A DNA stretch of 64,000 bases, taken from positions 62,001 to 126,000 of the forward strand of contig JAURVB010013132.1 of the NCBI GenBank assembly GCA_033002965.1, in the 5' to 3' direction. Below are positions 48,081 through 60,400 of the stretch, one piece after another. The stretch's first letter is position 1; each line of letters begins with the position of its first letter. A program made the position numbers and the translations under genes. The notes beneath the pieces were generated by a model that saw only the letters and a program-made list of their open reading frames with translations, did no database searches and was not told the DNA's origin. This DNA comes from Piper betle (lineage: Eukaryota > Streptophyta > Magnoliopsida > Piperales > Piperaceae).

Positions 48081-48478
48081 TATTTTGAGAAAGTTAAAAT
48101 GACTAACGAGGAAAGAGCAATGATGATTGGCGCTTGCCGGCGGTGACGGTGACGACCAGAGGCGGGGTCGTTATTGATGGTGAGAAGGTGAGGGAAATCA
48201 CCGGCGGTGGCGGTGAGCAAGGGTGAAATAAGATGGGGTAAAAGGGCATGGGCTGTGAAAGAGGACAAATGCGAGGCGGGTGGTGGGTGGGTGAGGGAAA
48301 AGGTGAAATCTTGGGTGGTGGATAGCTGCTGAAGCGGCGGAGGGCATAGGCGAGGACGACAGTGGGGGGCTCGCGGGCGAAAATAGGTTAACATTCGGTC
48401 CAACATTGGACCGGACGGTATAAGCATGCCGCTGCTTCGGCGGATTCCTGGCCAATCCCCGGTACATCGGATCTGACC

Positions 48479-48519
48479 GTCCGGTCCGTCCGGTCCGGTC
48501 CGGTCCGGTCCGGTCCGGT
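48479..48519. repeat. (CCGGT)n microsatellite
   Basis: About seven near-perfect CCGGT units lie 290 bases before the PPR2 start. A GC-rich patch (48110-48400) precedes it; the minus-strand frames there (48080-48467) show no family features. Confidence 0.9.
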
Positions 48520-48804
48520 ATTTAAAACTAAGGTATAGATGACATTCACATTCACATTCACATGGTGACTACTGTTCCCCACCCGATCCATGGAAGAATG
48601 GCTGATTCTCCCTTCACCAAGTGAGGCTTAATCAGCCGCAAGAGCCTCCCTCCCTCCGACTTCGGATCCAACTGTTTGGCCGTCATGACGGTGATAGTGA
48701 CGAAGTTGAACGATGCTGGATAATAGGATGCGTATGAAAACTCTTTCATCCCCGAATCATTTCATCATGACAACACTTTCAACCGTGTGATTGGCCGAGC
48801 TACC

Positions 48805-51240
48805 ATGCAAGTATCCATATTGAGATTGAACAAGATCACCATCCCTTCCCTTCTTAAAGCTTGTGCTAGCACTCCCAATCTCAGCTGCGGTAGGAAGGTG
48901 CACGCTCTCGTCATCCAACTAGGCCTTCAATCCGACTGCTATGTTGGCAGCGCTCTGGTGAGCTTGTATGTCAAACATGGTTTCTTGAGTGATGCGGTCC
49001 ATGTGTTTGATGAATGCTCCGCCTCCATTGACCTCACTCTCTTCAACTCTATGATTAATGGGTATTTTCGCTTTCGTTGCTGGAATGAAGCTTTTTCCTT
49101 GTTTAGCAGGTTGCTTTCTTTTGCTCATGTGAGGCCTGATGAGTTTTCTCTCAGCATGCTGCTTAATGCCTCTTGTGTTGTTCCCACTGGTTTTCGGCTT
49201 GGGAAGGAAGTCCATGCTTATGTTATGAGGAATCTGAGGTTCACAGGTGATGATTCGCACTTGGGTGCTGCTATGATAGACGTCTACTCTACTTGGAGGA
49301 GGCCGTTAGATGCTCTGAAAGTTTTCGACCAATATGTTGAACGAAGCGTTTACATGTGGAATTCCTTGATTAAAGGTTTCTGTTTGAATGGTCTGTGGGA
49401 GGAAGGCTTGCAACTTTTTATTAGCATGAGAAATGTTGTCAAAGAATTCGTGCCCACAACATTTTCTATGGTACTGACTGCTTCTATGTGTGGTGAGGCT
49501 ATAGACTTTGGTAAAAGTGTTCATTGTGATGTGATAAAGCGGAGTCTAGATTATGAACCTTATGTTTGTACATCTCTTATCATCATGTATTCTAAATTTG
49601 CATTGGTAGAAGATGCATACAAGGTCTTCTGTCAGAATCCTCAAGAAGGAGTTGAATTGTGGAACGCAATTATATCTGCTTTTTTATCTAATGGGTATGT
49701 TGAAGATGCTGTGGATATGTATAGGCAGCTAAAGTTAAGTGACTTAAGACCTGATTCTTTTTCAATTTCCAACGTCTTAACTGCTTGTGGCATAAGGCTT
49801 TTGTTTGATCTTGGGAAGATGCTTCATGGAGAATTATCCAAAAGTCCTTTCCAAAATAATGTGGCTGTTCAAACTGCTCTAGTGTCCATGTATGCTAAAT
49901 GCGGGGCAATAAGAGAATCTTATTTAGTTTTTGATGCATTTAAAATAAGAGACTTGGTGATATGGGGAACCATGGTGATGGGCTTATGTGATAATGGTAA
50001 GCTTCCAGAGGCGTTGGATCTGATGAGTAAAATGGAGTTAGAAGGTTACAGACCTGACTCCCAAATTTTTGCCAGTTTACTGGGTGTCTGTGGCGATGTA
50101 GAAGGCATACAATTTGGATCGCAGATTCATGGGTTGGTGATGAAGTATGGATTCATCAATGACATTTTTGTGAGCTGTGCAATGATAGATATGTATGCCA
50201 AATGTGGCGAGGCTAGTCTGGCAAGTGCCGTTTTTTCAGGCATGGAAGTAAAAAATGTGGTTGCAAGGAATTCAATGATGTCCAGTTATAACCGTAATGG
50301 CCTCCCGGATTCAGCCATTGATCTCTTTTCTCAAATGTTAATAGATGGCCTAGCTTTTGACTTTATTTCTATTGCGACTGTTCTTGCTACAGTCTCTTCA
50401 TTAGCAGCATTAATGAAGGCAAAATCAGTACATGGCATTTCTATTAGGCACGGAATCTTGTCTAATATTCACGTTGATAATGCTTTAGTGAATGCGTACT
50501 TCAAGTGTGGATGCCTGGAATATGCAAGGAAGTTTTTCAATAAAATGCTATTTAAAAACTTAGCTACATGGAATTCAATGATTTTAGGAACTGGCTCTCA
50601 TGGGAATTGCCAAGAGGCACTTGAATTATTTGAGTATATGCAGAGAGTGGGTGTTCAACCAGATGAGATCACTTTCCTGGCACTACTCTCATCTTGCAGT
50701 CATTCTGGTTCAGTGGAACATGGTGTTAGACTTTTCGAATCAATGATAAATGTTTATGGAATAATTCCTCAAGTGGAGCACTATGTTAACATGGTTGATT
50801 TGTTGGGGCGATCTGGGCGGCTGAATGAAGCTTACAGTTTTATTGAAAACATGCCAATTCTTCCAGAAAGAAGTATTTGGCTCTGCTTGTTATCTAATTG
50901 TAGGTTGTATGGGGACTGGACACTAGGAGATTTAGCTGCACAACGTTTGCTAGAATTGGAGCCAGGTAGAAGTGGAAACTACATTCAGTTGTTAAGCCTC
51001 TATGGAGAGGCTGGATTGAGAATGCAAGAAGCCAACTTGAGGGTACTCATGAGAGAAAGAGGTCTAACGAAAGTTGCTGGATGCAGTTGGGTTGAAGTCA
51101 AAGATATGGTTCATTCATTTGTCTCAGGGATCCCATCCTCTCCATTGTCCGTTGAAATTCTCCATGTTTTACAAGGTATAATAAGGAACATGGAAGAAAA
51201 TCAGGAAGTGATTGACTTGATTGAGATTCAAGAGGGCTAG
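48805..51240 (+). CDS. PPR2: PLS-class PPR protein, At2g40720-type
   Basis: An intact, intronless frame of 811 codons from the first in-frame ATG. PPR repeats run almost from the start: ITIPSLLKACASTPNLSCGR, then LGLQSDCYVGSALVSLYVKH, and typical PLS units such as VQTALVSMYAKCGAIRESYL and SCAMIDMYAKCGEASLASAV. The last ~110 residues (from about 690) form the E region (SIWLCLLSNCRLYGDWTLGD, LELEPGRSGNYIQLLSLYGE, AGCSWVEVKDMVHSFVSG). There is no DYW deaminase domain. E-class PPRs usually act in organellar C-to-U editing with a partner deaminase. The frame is open about 75 bases upstream without an ATG, and the start lacks an obvious transit peptide, so the true N-terminus may be longer or damaged. 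Confidence 0.9.
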   Translation: MQVSILRLNKITIPSLLKACASTPNLSCGRKVHALVIQLGLQSDCYVGSALVSLYVKHGFLSDAVHVFDECSASIDLTLFNSMINGYFRFRCWNEAFSLFSRLLSFAHVRPDEFSLSMLLNASCVVPTGFRLGKEVHAYVMRNLRFTGDDSHLGAAMIDVYSTWRRPLDALKVFDQYVERSVYMWNSLIKGFCLNGLWEEGLQLFISMRNVVKEFVPTTFSMVLTASMCGEAIDFGKSVHCDVIKRSLDYEPYVCTSLIIMYSKFALVEDAYKVFCQNPQEGVELWNAIISAFLSNGYVEDAVDMYRQLKLSDLRPDSFSISNVLTACGIRLLFDLGKMLHGELSKSPFQNNVAVQTALVSMYAKCGAIRESYLVFDAFKIRDLVIWGTMVMGLCDNGKLPEALDLMSKMELEGYRPDSQIFASLLGVCGDVEGIQFGSQIHGLVMKYGFINDIFVSCAMIDMYAKCGEASLASAVFSGMEVKNVVARNSMMSSYNRNGLPDSAIDLFSQMLIDGLAFDFISIATVLATVSSLAALMKAKSVHGISIRHGILSNIHVDNALVNAYFKCGCLEYARKFFNKMLFKNLATWNSMILGTGSHGNCQEALELFEYMQRVGVQPDEITFLALLSSCSHSGSVEHGVRLFESMINVYGIIPQVEHYVNMVDLLGRSGRLNEAYSFIENMPILPERSIWLCLLSNCRLYGDWTLGDLAAQRLLELEPGRSGNYIQLLSLYGEAGLRMQEANLRVLMRERGLTKVAGCSWVEVKDMVHSFVSGIPSSPLSVEILHVLQGIIRNMEENQEVIDLIEIQEG

Positions 51241-52553
51241 TCTCCTTTATGGTGGAATTTGATTTTTTCAACTTACTTAAAGCCAAATAAACTTGAGCAA
51301 CGAGAAAAATATTGAATGAAAGATATCTTAGGTTTTCCAGGACCAACTTTGCAGCAGAATGAAGCAAGTGGTTACGGTCTTTGTCTTGAGCCTATGGCTT
51401 TGTTATTGGAACTTTTTCACATGGTGATCAGAAGAACAGGCTCATCTAATTTTTATGAAATGATGATGCTTGCTCATATTTTAACTAATTCACTTCCTGT
51501 TCAGGTATTTAAGCATTTTGTAGTGACACAAAAAAGTTGCTGACACTTGGCTTCTCATAAAAGTGTAATTCTCAGTAAAAAAATGTAAATTTGATGGTTA
51601 GAATATTGAGTGGGCAAAGAAGATTGTTGGATGTTTATGGAAGTCAAATCATTATAATGAAAAGATTCTTATATGCTCTTGCAGAGAAAAACTTTTATAG
51701 TTGAGGAAGGAAGGATGACAGTTTATATAGAGGCATTTTAAAAGTTAACGATGCCTTATATATTCTTCAATGACATCACAAGATTTGCTCCTGAGATACA
51801 GAGATCTAAAGATGCTGTGAAAATGCATTGTAGAGGTCACAGTTGGCATTCACAAAAAAATCTCAGGCATGGTGTGATAGTTCCAACATGGAATCATATT
51901 TTCTGAACTCCGCTGCTTCAAATTTCAACTTTGACGTAGGAGCAAGCTGTAGGTAGTTAAATTTATTCTACTTCATGATAGAATTTCTTGTCCTCTAGGT
52001 TGTGTGAAGAGGTGAGTTGCCAAAACTTAACATATTTGCCAGAATCTGGGTTTTATGAGAATGTTTCTGCTTAGCATATGTTGATAGAATTGCTGGAAAT
52101 TACTTTCCCAGTTGATTGCAATTAACAGAACAGTCGACAATATATTAGCAATTTTTGTTTCTGGTCACTGATTTGAACTTTTACAGTTTTGTTTCTGGTC
52201 AAGCTCCTTCTGTGCTCCTTAAAAGTGTTAGCAATTTTCTTTTCTGGAGGATTGCGCAAGTAAAAAGAAAAGTCAGTTTTGTGACCTACCTTAATATCTA
52301 TCATCCACTTCGGAAGTTTTCATGTGGCAATAGTTCAGATAGTGTTTTAGCAGATTTCAATTTCTATAATTTGATGTTTTCCCTTTTCTTGCTAGCTGAA
52401 CTCAATTCAGGATTTAGTAGAGAACCATTTCGCATAGTTTTTTGGAGAATTTTTTTGTCAACAATATGTAAATAGTTAGCTTTTACTGTACTTTCTTGAG
52501 AAGAATTTGTCTTTGTGACTTAATGTTCTGAACGTTCAAGAATATTACCGCAG
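51241..52553 (+). other. 3' flank of PPR2 and possible 5' part of the next gene
   Basis: AT-rich DNA. Short open frames (51316-51543, 52155-52475) show no family features. The pseudogene exon at 52554 starts at a splice acceptor, so earlier exons should lie here or be lost; I could not identify them. Confidence 0.35.
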
Positions 52554-54434
52554 GTATTGCGGCGTCTTCACGGGTGTTTTCAGGAGGGGATGCTAATACC
52601 ACTCTCAGTGGCCTGTCTACAAGAGAGGAAATGTCTGGAGTTTGCAACTCTCGCGATGAGGTAGCCAGAGTTGGATGCCATTCGCTTTTTGGTGGGATTG
52701 ATGGTTCTAGTTTTCGCAATTGTGAATCTGCCAGAAAGCCTGTAAATACGACTAGCTCTAGCTGCCCAGAAGATGCTATTCTCTGTTCCAATGATTCATC
52801 TCATTGCAATGTCAGCAGTTCCTTTTCACAGAAGAGATTAAATAAAAGCCTTGACCTTAATGTATCAGGCTCGCCTGGTCTTGATCTTAACTCCAATCTA
52901 CAGCATGCTTCAGTCGAAGATGACTTGAACCCATACAAAAACTTCGATAATGTGAAGTCAAAATTAGGAGCTTCAGAATGTGGAAGTACTACTGGGCCTT
53001 TGGAAGAGAATGAATCACTCAACTTGTGGAAAGCCATGAAGAAAAATGGTTTCCTTTCATGGAGGAATACCTATTCTGAAATCTCAAGGTCCCAAAAAGA
53101 AAAACAAAACTGATGCTTTGAGGCAAATATTTGAGCTTGCCAAGAGAGAACAAGCCAATAGATTTGCAAGAATTACAGCTCCAAGTGGACTTTTAGGTGG
53201 TCTATATCCGGGCATCATTAATCATGTGAGAAACAGTAAGCAGGTACATGCAATAATTGAATCCCTTGTGAAATCTAAGAAGCAGAATCTTAGTAATCAA
53301 ATGAAACCTGAAGAACATGTAAAGAGACACGATATGGAAAACATTAGAGCTATTAATTGTTCACCCGTTCAAGAAACTCTGCCCGCAAAAGGTGGTGCAT
53401 TCTCTTCTCATGCAATTTCTCTTCCCTCTTTATATCGTAACAAGGTTGGAGTTGATGTATGCGAGTTTGGCAAAATGAATGGTAGACTTTCTATTGGTTC
53501 CAAGTTCAACTGGGACAATGGCGACGAAATCTTTATCATCTGGCAGTGATAGATGCATATCCACAGAGCAGCTAACTTGCACAGATAGAATCAATAACCT
53601 ATCTGTTAAAGGTACCTTTTCAATAGCCTTTGCTCATTTGCTCATTGTATTGTTTAACATAGATGTTTTGTTAGTGCCAAGGTGAAAAAATGGAGCAATG
53701 TTTGCTTGTCTACACTTAGTAGTGCTAATGAAATTGGTTTTCTTTTGTAGTGTGGTTGGAGTTTCTGTATGAGGATACCAGAGGACGCATGACTGGTATA
53801 TCTCGCTGTTATACTTAAACCTCTTTGAAGTTATATTAAACTTGAGAGCCAATGGTAACAGCTTTTGTTTTCCCTTTGCCAGCATTGAGGAGAAGTAGAA
53901 AAAGTGTTCGATTAGTTATTGAGAGAATTCCCATCTTTGTTATCAAGGCAGTTTGCATCAAACCAAGACAATGATACAGGGATTGGAAATTTGTCAAAGG
54001 TGTCAGACTTGCACATTTTGAATTTATTCAAATGGAAAATGCATTATTAGAGGAGGAAAAATCTCTGGTAAGTAGTTGTCTTTCGCTACTGTAGTATACG
54101 ATATGATAGTTTCCTTGTTCAAAACTTTGCTCCAAATGCTGATGTTGATGCACAAATATTATTATGAGTAGGAAATTTCATTGGAGAAAATCAAAGAGAT
54201 GCTGGACCACTGTAAACAGGGGTTGCAAGTGAAGAATCCTGATAGAGCTAGCGAACCCAACAATGCATCCAGGTAATATAGGTTGTTGCTCTCGCTCTGG
54301 TAAATTGGAAGCAAGTCTAGTCCGTAAATTGTTATCATTTTATTGTGTTCTTCAGGTATGGTAAAGCAGCAGCCTTGGTGAAAGAATGTGCAATCAGAGC
54401 CGTTGCTGCTTGTACTCAACTTGCAAATTTGTGA
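52554..54434 (+). pseudogene. Decayed multi-exon gene of a plant-specific family (LWKxMKxNGFLS type)
   Basis: Five exons can be placed with GT-AG borders: 52554-53612, 53751-53795, 53883-54067, 54172-54272 and 54356-54434. Family-like blocks are LDLNVSGSPGLDLN, LWKAMKKNGFLS, HGGIPILKSQG, ELAKREQANRFARITAPSGL, PGIINHVRNSKQVHAIIESL, WLEFLYEDTRGRM, LRRSRKSVR and ENALLEEEKSL. I associate these with a plant-specific protein family of unclear function (possibly HAPLESS8-like; low certainty). The frame breaks at least four times inside exons: near 53060 (about 5 bases lost), 53535, 53923 (extra T in a T run) and 53990. Exon borders are kept while frames are not, which points to a recent pseudogene or a noisy assembly. 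The 5' exons are missing. Confidence 0.65.
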
Positions 54435-55435
54435 TGAATCCAGAGGATGTATTTTGTACTTAGACCAGAATCTAATTTTTATTTCGTTTTCCACTTTAAG
54501 TGATTTGGTCAGTAGGTGCTTCCTGGCTTTGAATTGATTTACTCTCTGTAATTATAGCAGGAAATGTTGGTTCTGCAATACCCATCATTCACAGTTACAA
54601 TTGTAACTTCTCCACAGTGAAAAGATATGATAATTGGGAGTTTCTCAATAACTTTTGCTTGCTCTTCTTGGCATGGTGAAGAAAGATCGCATTTTTCTCA
54701 TTGCTATGAATTTGGACAGCAGAAGCTTGATGCTTTTAGTTTTTTCTTGTAAGTTACAATTTGGGTAAATTTCATTAAATTCCTTGGGGTTTATATGAAA
54801 TTATAAACATCAAATTGATATTTTCTTTGTCATTAAAAGCTTTTTATTTTTATAACTTGCAAGTTTCAACTTTCGAATCCATGAAATCAACTTGTTGCAG
54901 GGTAGAAGTGTTCAATTTAAGTTAGTGAGTTTTGGTACTTCAATGAAATTCATTGCCAAAAAACACTAACTCAAAAACCCACGAAACATAAATTTGGTCG
55001 TTATATTCCCCACCCCACCCCGCCCCCCCCACCCCCCCCCCAGATTTGAGGTTTTTTATATGAGATATGGGAAATTCAAAGCTTTCAAAGTTCTGTAATT
55101 TCATATTTCAAATTTTCTAAGGTGGATGCCTGGCTGTTCTCAAACCACATCAAGCCTGGTCCTTTATACAACACACCCGTTATTCAGAAAGTAGACTTCA
55201 AACGGCCTCTTTGTTCACAGAACTGAGTTATTACGTATAAAATAAACCAGCAACAAATTCCTTAATTGAAACAGTCAAGTTGAAATGTTAAGCTTTTTTC
55301 TAAAAGAAAAAATAGTGGTCGTAAGAAATCAAAAAAGAGTGAAGACACCAGAAAATCTTCAATTATTCAAAAGTTCCACTCTTTTGTCTCCATCTGAAGC
55401 CCCATAGGCATACAGAATTCTTTGGCTCCTACTCT
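54435..55435. other. Spacer between convergent genes, with a C-rich run
   Basis: The 3' ends of the plus-strand pseudogene and of minus-strand QCR10 face each other here. A nearly pure C run (about 55006-55041) may be hard to sequence. No gene is seen. Confidence 0.5.
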
Positions 55436-57319
55436 CTACTCTTCCGCGGCCTTCTCAATTAATGTCTTCTTAATCCACTCAAATGGCTGCAAAACAGATC
55501 ATTTGTAAATGTAAATAAGTCCACAAACAGGTGTGAGGATTACGATTGGCTACCTGGGAAGCTAGTAAACACAAGATACATTCCAAAAACGCCATGCACA
55601 GAAATTCTAATACTTCAAATGAATCCAACCCTAGTACTAATATAAAATTAAAGACAATTGAATTCTTAAATAATGAGACAACTAAATCAATAAATTTATC
55701 GTATATCAGATTTCATATTGGGAAAAGCTCCACAATTAGAAGGAAATATGGAAAACAATCAGTTCAGCCTCTTATCAAAATCCTAGTTCAACATGATCGG
55801 AATTTGAAAAGCAACTGCAAGCCATTTCTAACATATTCATCAAGACCTAGCAGTCTAGTGTTGGTAGCTCGCTAGATCATGCCCACATAAGCCAACACTG
55901 TTTTTACACCAATGCAGACCAAATGGCTGAAAGTTTCGCTCGTCTAGTTTGTCATTTACAAATTACCTCTGTGTATAAGTTTCTAGGTTCACCATCAATG
56001 CCCATTTAACATACAAGGTTTTCTTGAAAAAGAGATTTATTCCCTCCTTTGTGTTTTTTTGGTCTTTCTACAGTAATATGTCATACCCAATGTCGCAGAA
56101 AAACAACTTTCAGCCAAACAAATCGGGTCAAAAATGAGTTGACAGGCATCCTCCGTTGAATTTTTGACTAACCAATTTTCTTCTCCAACATTTATATGAA
56201 ACCTCCAAATTCCTTAAGTTTAGCTAACAGCTAATCACAATAGAAATAGATGGTTAAAAGGAAAAAAACCAGACCAAAACCAAGGGGTTCATCCAGTTTC
56301 AAGTATTTATATAACGAAACTCCTGTGTGTTAGGCCCTGAAACACACATGCATCATCATTAAAATCCCACCTGCTTCTAAGTAAAATAGGAACAAGAGAA
56401 GGGATCTCTTCCATAATGTTCCAATATGAAATGATACACATTGGTTGTTCCATATCACACGTAATAAGCATTCCTAATTTTCTTAAAAGAAACCAAAATG
56501 ATACATCTTAGATTATCTTTATTTCAAGTCTAAACCATTTACTGAAATAGTCGTAACTAAATGGAGAATTGACATGAGCAGAGGCTTATACTTGAACATT
56601 TTCACAACAGAGCATAACTTCCTCAATCAAACAGGCAATTTTTTTCCAATCATCATCGAAAGATGTAAAAGACAAGAAAATCCAAGAAAAGAAACCATTT
56701 TTTATTAAATTATCATACCAAAAAAATGTAAGCAAACATTCAGACAATCAAACAACAGGCAACAACTCAGCACATAGAAGAAGTAAACAAAATATTCATA
56801 GCAATACAAGCACCCATGATTGACCGAAAAAACCAATTTTTCCCACACGATTCACAAAACAAAACCGCCCACTTCTCAATAGTGATTAAAAAAACAAGCA
56901 GCAAATTCACAACATCATCAAACAAGAATCCGAATATATAACGTTAATCACATGATTAGCAGATTCCATGTAAAAATGGAATGAAGAAGACAAATATATA
57001 AAAATAAAGAAGGCATTTTTATCAGATTATCATCCCAAAAAAATACAGCAAATCGATCAATCCCCAATCATTAAAAAGCCTAAGATTAAACACATGATTC
57101 ACAGATTAATTGAAAAAAGTGAAAACAAAAAATAAAAGAAAAAGACAAGAAAAAGAAAAAGAAAAGAAAAGAGAAGATCGAGACCTGGACGAGCCAGAGG
57201 GCGGTGGTGGTGGCGGCGACGCCCCAGGCGGCGGCGGCGGAGACGTCGGTAGATTGAGGTCGGAGGGAGGGGCGGAGGAACTTGAAGAGGCCAGATCCGG
57301 CGGCCGATCCTGCTCCCAT
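55436..57319 (-). CDS. QCR10: QCR10: mitochondrial cytochrome bc1 complex subunit 10
   Basis: A small single-span subunit of respiratory complex III in the inner mitochondrial membrane. Exon 1 is 57185-57319 (45 codons, MGAGSAAGSGLFKFLRPSLR at the start). Exon 2 is 55436-55486 (PFEWIKKTLIEKAAEE, then TAG). A 1,698-base intron with GT (57184-57183) and AG (55488-55487) lies between. The product is 61 residues, near the usual ~57-64. The hydrophobic span (about residues 27-46, AAAAWGVAATTTALWLVQPF) fits the single membrane helix. The conserved tail motif PFxWIKKT is intact. Exon 1 is very GC-rich, while the intron is AT-rich. The relative At2g40765 neighbours STR7 (At2g40760) in Arabidopsis, as here. 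The 55546-55875 frame inside the intron is an artefact. Confidence 0.88.
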
Positions 57320-57423
57320 TTTCGGCCTGCCTTCCTTCTTCTTCTTCTTCTTTGATCAGTGGATCGTCGACGAGCAAAACTTGGAAGAGGGCTTTCGCTT
57401 TTGTTTATTACACAAATACTCGT

Positions 57424-57452
57424 TGGGCTTTCCTTTTGACAGGCTGAGCCCA
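57424..57452 (-). promoter_or_regulatory. Paired site II motifs upstream of QCR10
   Basis: TGGGCT (57424-57429) and AGCCCA (57447-57452) lie 105-133 bases upstream of the QCR10 start. Site II elements (TGGGCY) are enriched in promoters of plant genes for mitochondrial and ribosomal proteins, which suits QCR10. No TATA box is evident nearby. Confidence 0.5.
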
Positions 57453-57489
57453 TCCTTTTGACTTCCTGTTGCTTACCCTGGTTTGATTT

Positions 57490-60400
57490 CAAGTTCAGCT
57501 CGAGTTATTAAGTATTTTAGTCGATTCGATTTTTATTCGAGTTTAAATTAATTTGATATTTATTTAATAATATTTTTTCTTGTGATTTATATTAAAATTT
57601 AATTTATAATTAAAATATTTTACTTTTAGTATAATTGTGCATGAAAGATAATTTAATCATGCATATTTCTATTTAATTTGTTATCTTATATGGATACTTT
57701 ATGATTTATTTATATTTGTATAAAAAAATTTCATGTAAATATAGTCAAAATTCTTATTTATAATAAAGTATCGAAGTTTCAAGTCGAACTAAATTGAGCA
57801 TGTACAAATTAAGGCTTGACTCATTTGATATTAAATTAAGTTTTAAATCAAGTATTTTTAAAGTCAAGTATCAAATTAATTAAATCTTTTTTTGTATTTT
57901 GATTAATTAAATCTTTTACTTTTAATCAAAGTTTAACATTGGGTTCTCTTTTTATTAATAAAAATAAATAAAGACTTCTAACTAATCTAACGAGCCAGCG
58001 AACTTGTGAGAAATTAGCATTTAATTTAGTCGGACTCAGCTTGAAACTCAAATCGAAAGAATCTCGAATTCCAATTCTATTTAATTTGAATCGAATATTT
58101 ATGGTTGTTATGGTTTTGTTCTTGTACAAAGATTAAAATTTGACTTCTTAATATTTTTTCTTGTGCATTTATTATCCGTGCTCTATATCTATTGCATTGG
58201 GTTTTATTTATTAGTAGAGCTATACTAACTTTCAAAACCGCATATCTAGTCACATCAATAGCTTTTCGCTGGGAGTTATGGTGTTTAACGGTCGTATAGA
58301 GATATAACATGAACTCTCTCAAAGTGAATTTTGAAAATACAAGAAGTATTTTCCTATATTATCTTTAATTTCATAATAAGCTTTCAGTTAGAATTATACA
58401 CAAGTTTGAGTTTAAGTCGTGTTTAAATATTGGGATTTAAAATCAAGCTAACATGGATGTTTCAAACTTGTTCGAGCGCGAATCAAGTTCAAACATGCCC
58501 CAAGTTATCAAATATATATCAAATTCAACTCTCACTTTTTTGTTTAACAAACTCTCTCCGTCAATTAGTAGCCCATATTAATAATACTAAAATGTGCATC
58601 ACAATTATAATGTTTGGTCCAATTAGTATAAATTGATGGGTTTAATTATATCTTAAAAAATAATTAATTAAATTAAAGATCATAAACCTCATATCCATCA
58701 ATATATTTATTCTTACTCTAGTAGGTTTAAAATATAGGATTAAGTTTGAAGATGTTATAGCAATGTAAGGGAATATACTTATAATTTTTTTATTTGTGCT
58801 AACTTCTTCATTTTTTGTCCCCAATGAAAGACTTTGTTATGAAGGCCCAAACTTAAGGGAGGAGCGTAATATATAAATGTTCTTGAAGACAATATTAGTC
58901 AACAAAAATAGCCTTTTGTTGGGTAATAATCTACTGAATGGTCTTATAGCTAATATAATTATAAAACTCAATCATAAGTAAGGAAACCACCATCTATTAA
59001 TTACCCTTAATGGCACTTCAGAAATCTTAGGGACAAATGAGTATTTCTCCACGTTCTATTGTTTACGTAAAATTGTCCCACGCGTTTGACCTTTTGCACA
59101 AATTTGAGAAATTGGGGGTTGTTGCTTGCTCGTTCAAGGCTTATATGCTGCAAATATCAGAGTTAGGATTTCCACCAAGGCATACTTACTACTAAAACAT
59201 ATCGTCATTAAATTAATTACTAAGTATGAAATGTATGCATAAAATTGCACAAATTTAGCTTTTCATAAATAATGCTTTGAAATATAAAAATTTACAAAGA
59301 AATTCTTAGAAATCCCTGTGCACTCCATAGCATTATGATATTTTGGTTTTCAACGTTGTCACTTGACAATTGTTGCAATTTAGCTAAGTGTAATTATTTA
59401 AAGGAATACTAATTATATATGATACAAGTTATATGTACCAACTCGATTTAAATATTATCTTTTGTAAATACGAATTTAACTAATATTCAAGTATAATAAC
59501 CCCAAAAGAGATATTTAATTATATTGAGCCGATCAAGTTAGAGTTAACTGACTACCCAAGTCAGCAGCCTTAAATTAGTGATTCAACACAATAAGGTCGA
59601 CTCAACTGGGCTGGGTGAGAAAATTGGCCGAACCTAGCCGGGCAAATCAGCAAGTGGTTAAACCAAGTTAGGGGAGTACATGAACTCCACCAAGCTAGGT
59701 TAGCAAGTCGACTGAACCGAGGAGAATAAATGCATGGACTCAACCAAGCAAAACTAGCTTTTTAACTTAATAAACCTAAAAATTGAAAATACATATTTTT
59801 TTCGGTGGTTCAAAGTTTATTTGAAATTTTTTAAAGCCTATTAATTTTGGGTTTGACTTATTAAAGAGCCTCTGGTCTATAAGTGAAAAATAAAAATATA
59901 AAGTTCTATTTGTAGAAATGATAGAATGTGGCTGATTACCGGCACTACCCATGAATACTTATTTGTGTTTGATAGATGATGAGGTACATGTCTTTTTGAG
60001 AGTTGTTTCCCCTTTTATCCTCTAACTAAAATGATGTCAAATCCACCTAATACACCCTCCTCCTATGGTGAAACCAAAGTGGTGGGCCTCATGCGCTCAC
60101 CCACCACGTCATGGCACATTTTTAATTTTGTCAATTCAAAGCTTCTCTGCTATTTTACCAAAATAGCTTCTCTCTTCAAAGCTCTATAAATCTCAAAATA
60201 ACTATCATGAGTCGTTCTTTTATAAATTATAAATTAAAATTTTATTCAATTTAATTAATTCTATTTCGTCTTAGCACTATATTTATATTGAACCATGTCC
60301 GTACACATATTCAGTTGCTTATTAGGTCATATAGTAAATAATGAATGTACGACCTTACAACCAATTATTTTTCATCTTTTATTAAAAATATATATACTTG

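Noticed and set aside
57099..57492. Alternative frames of 92 and 128 codons over QCR10 exon 1
   Set aside because: The QCR10 frame matches the family and splices in phase to exon 2; the others are shadows.
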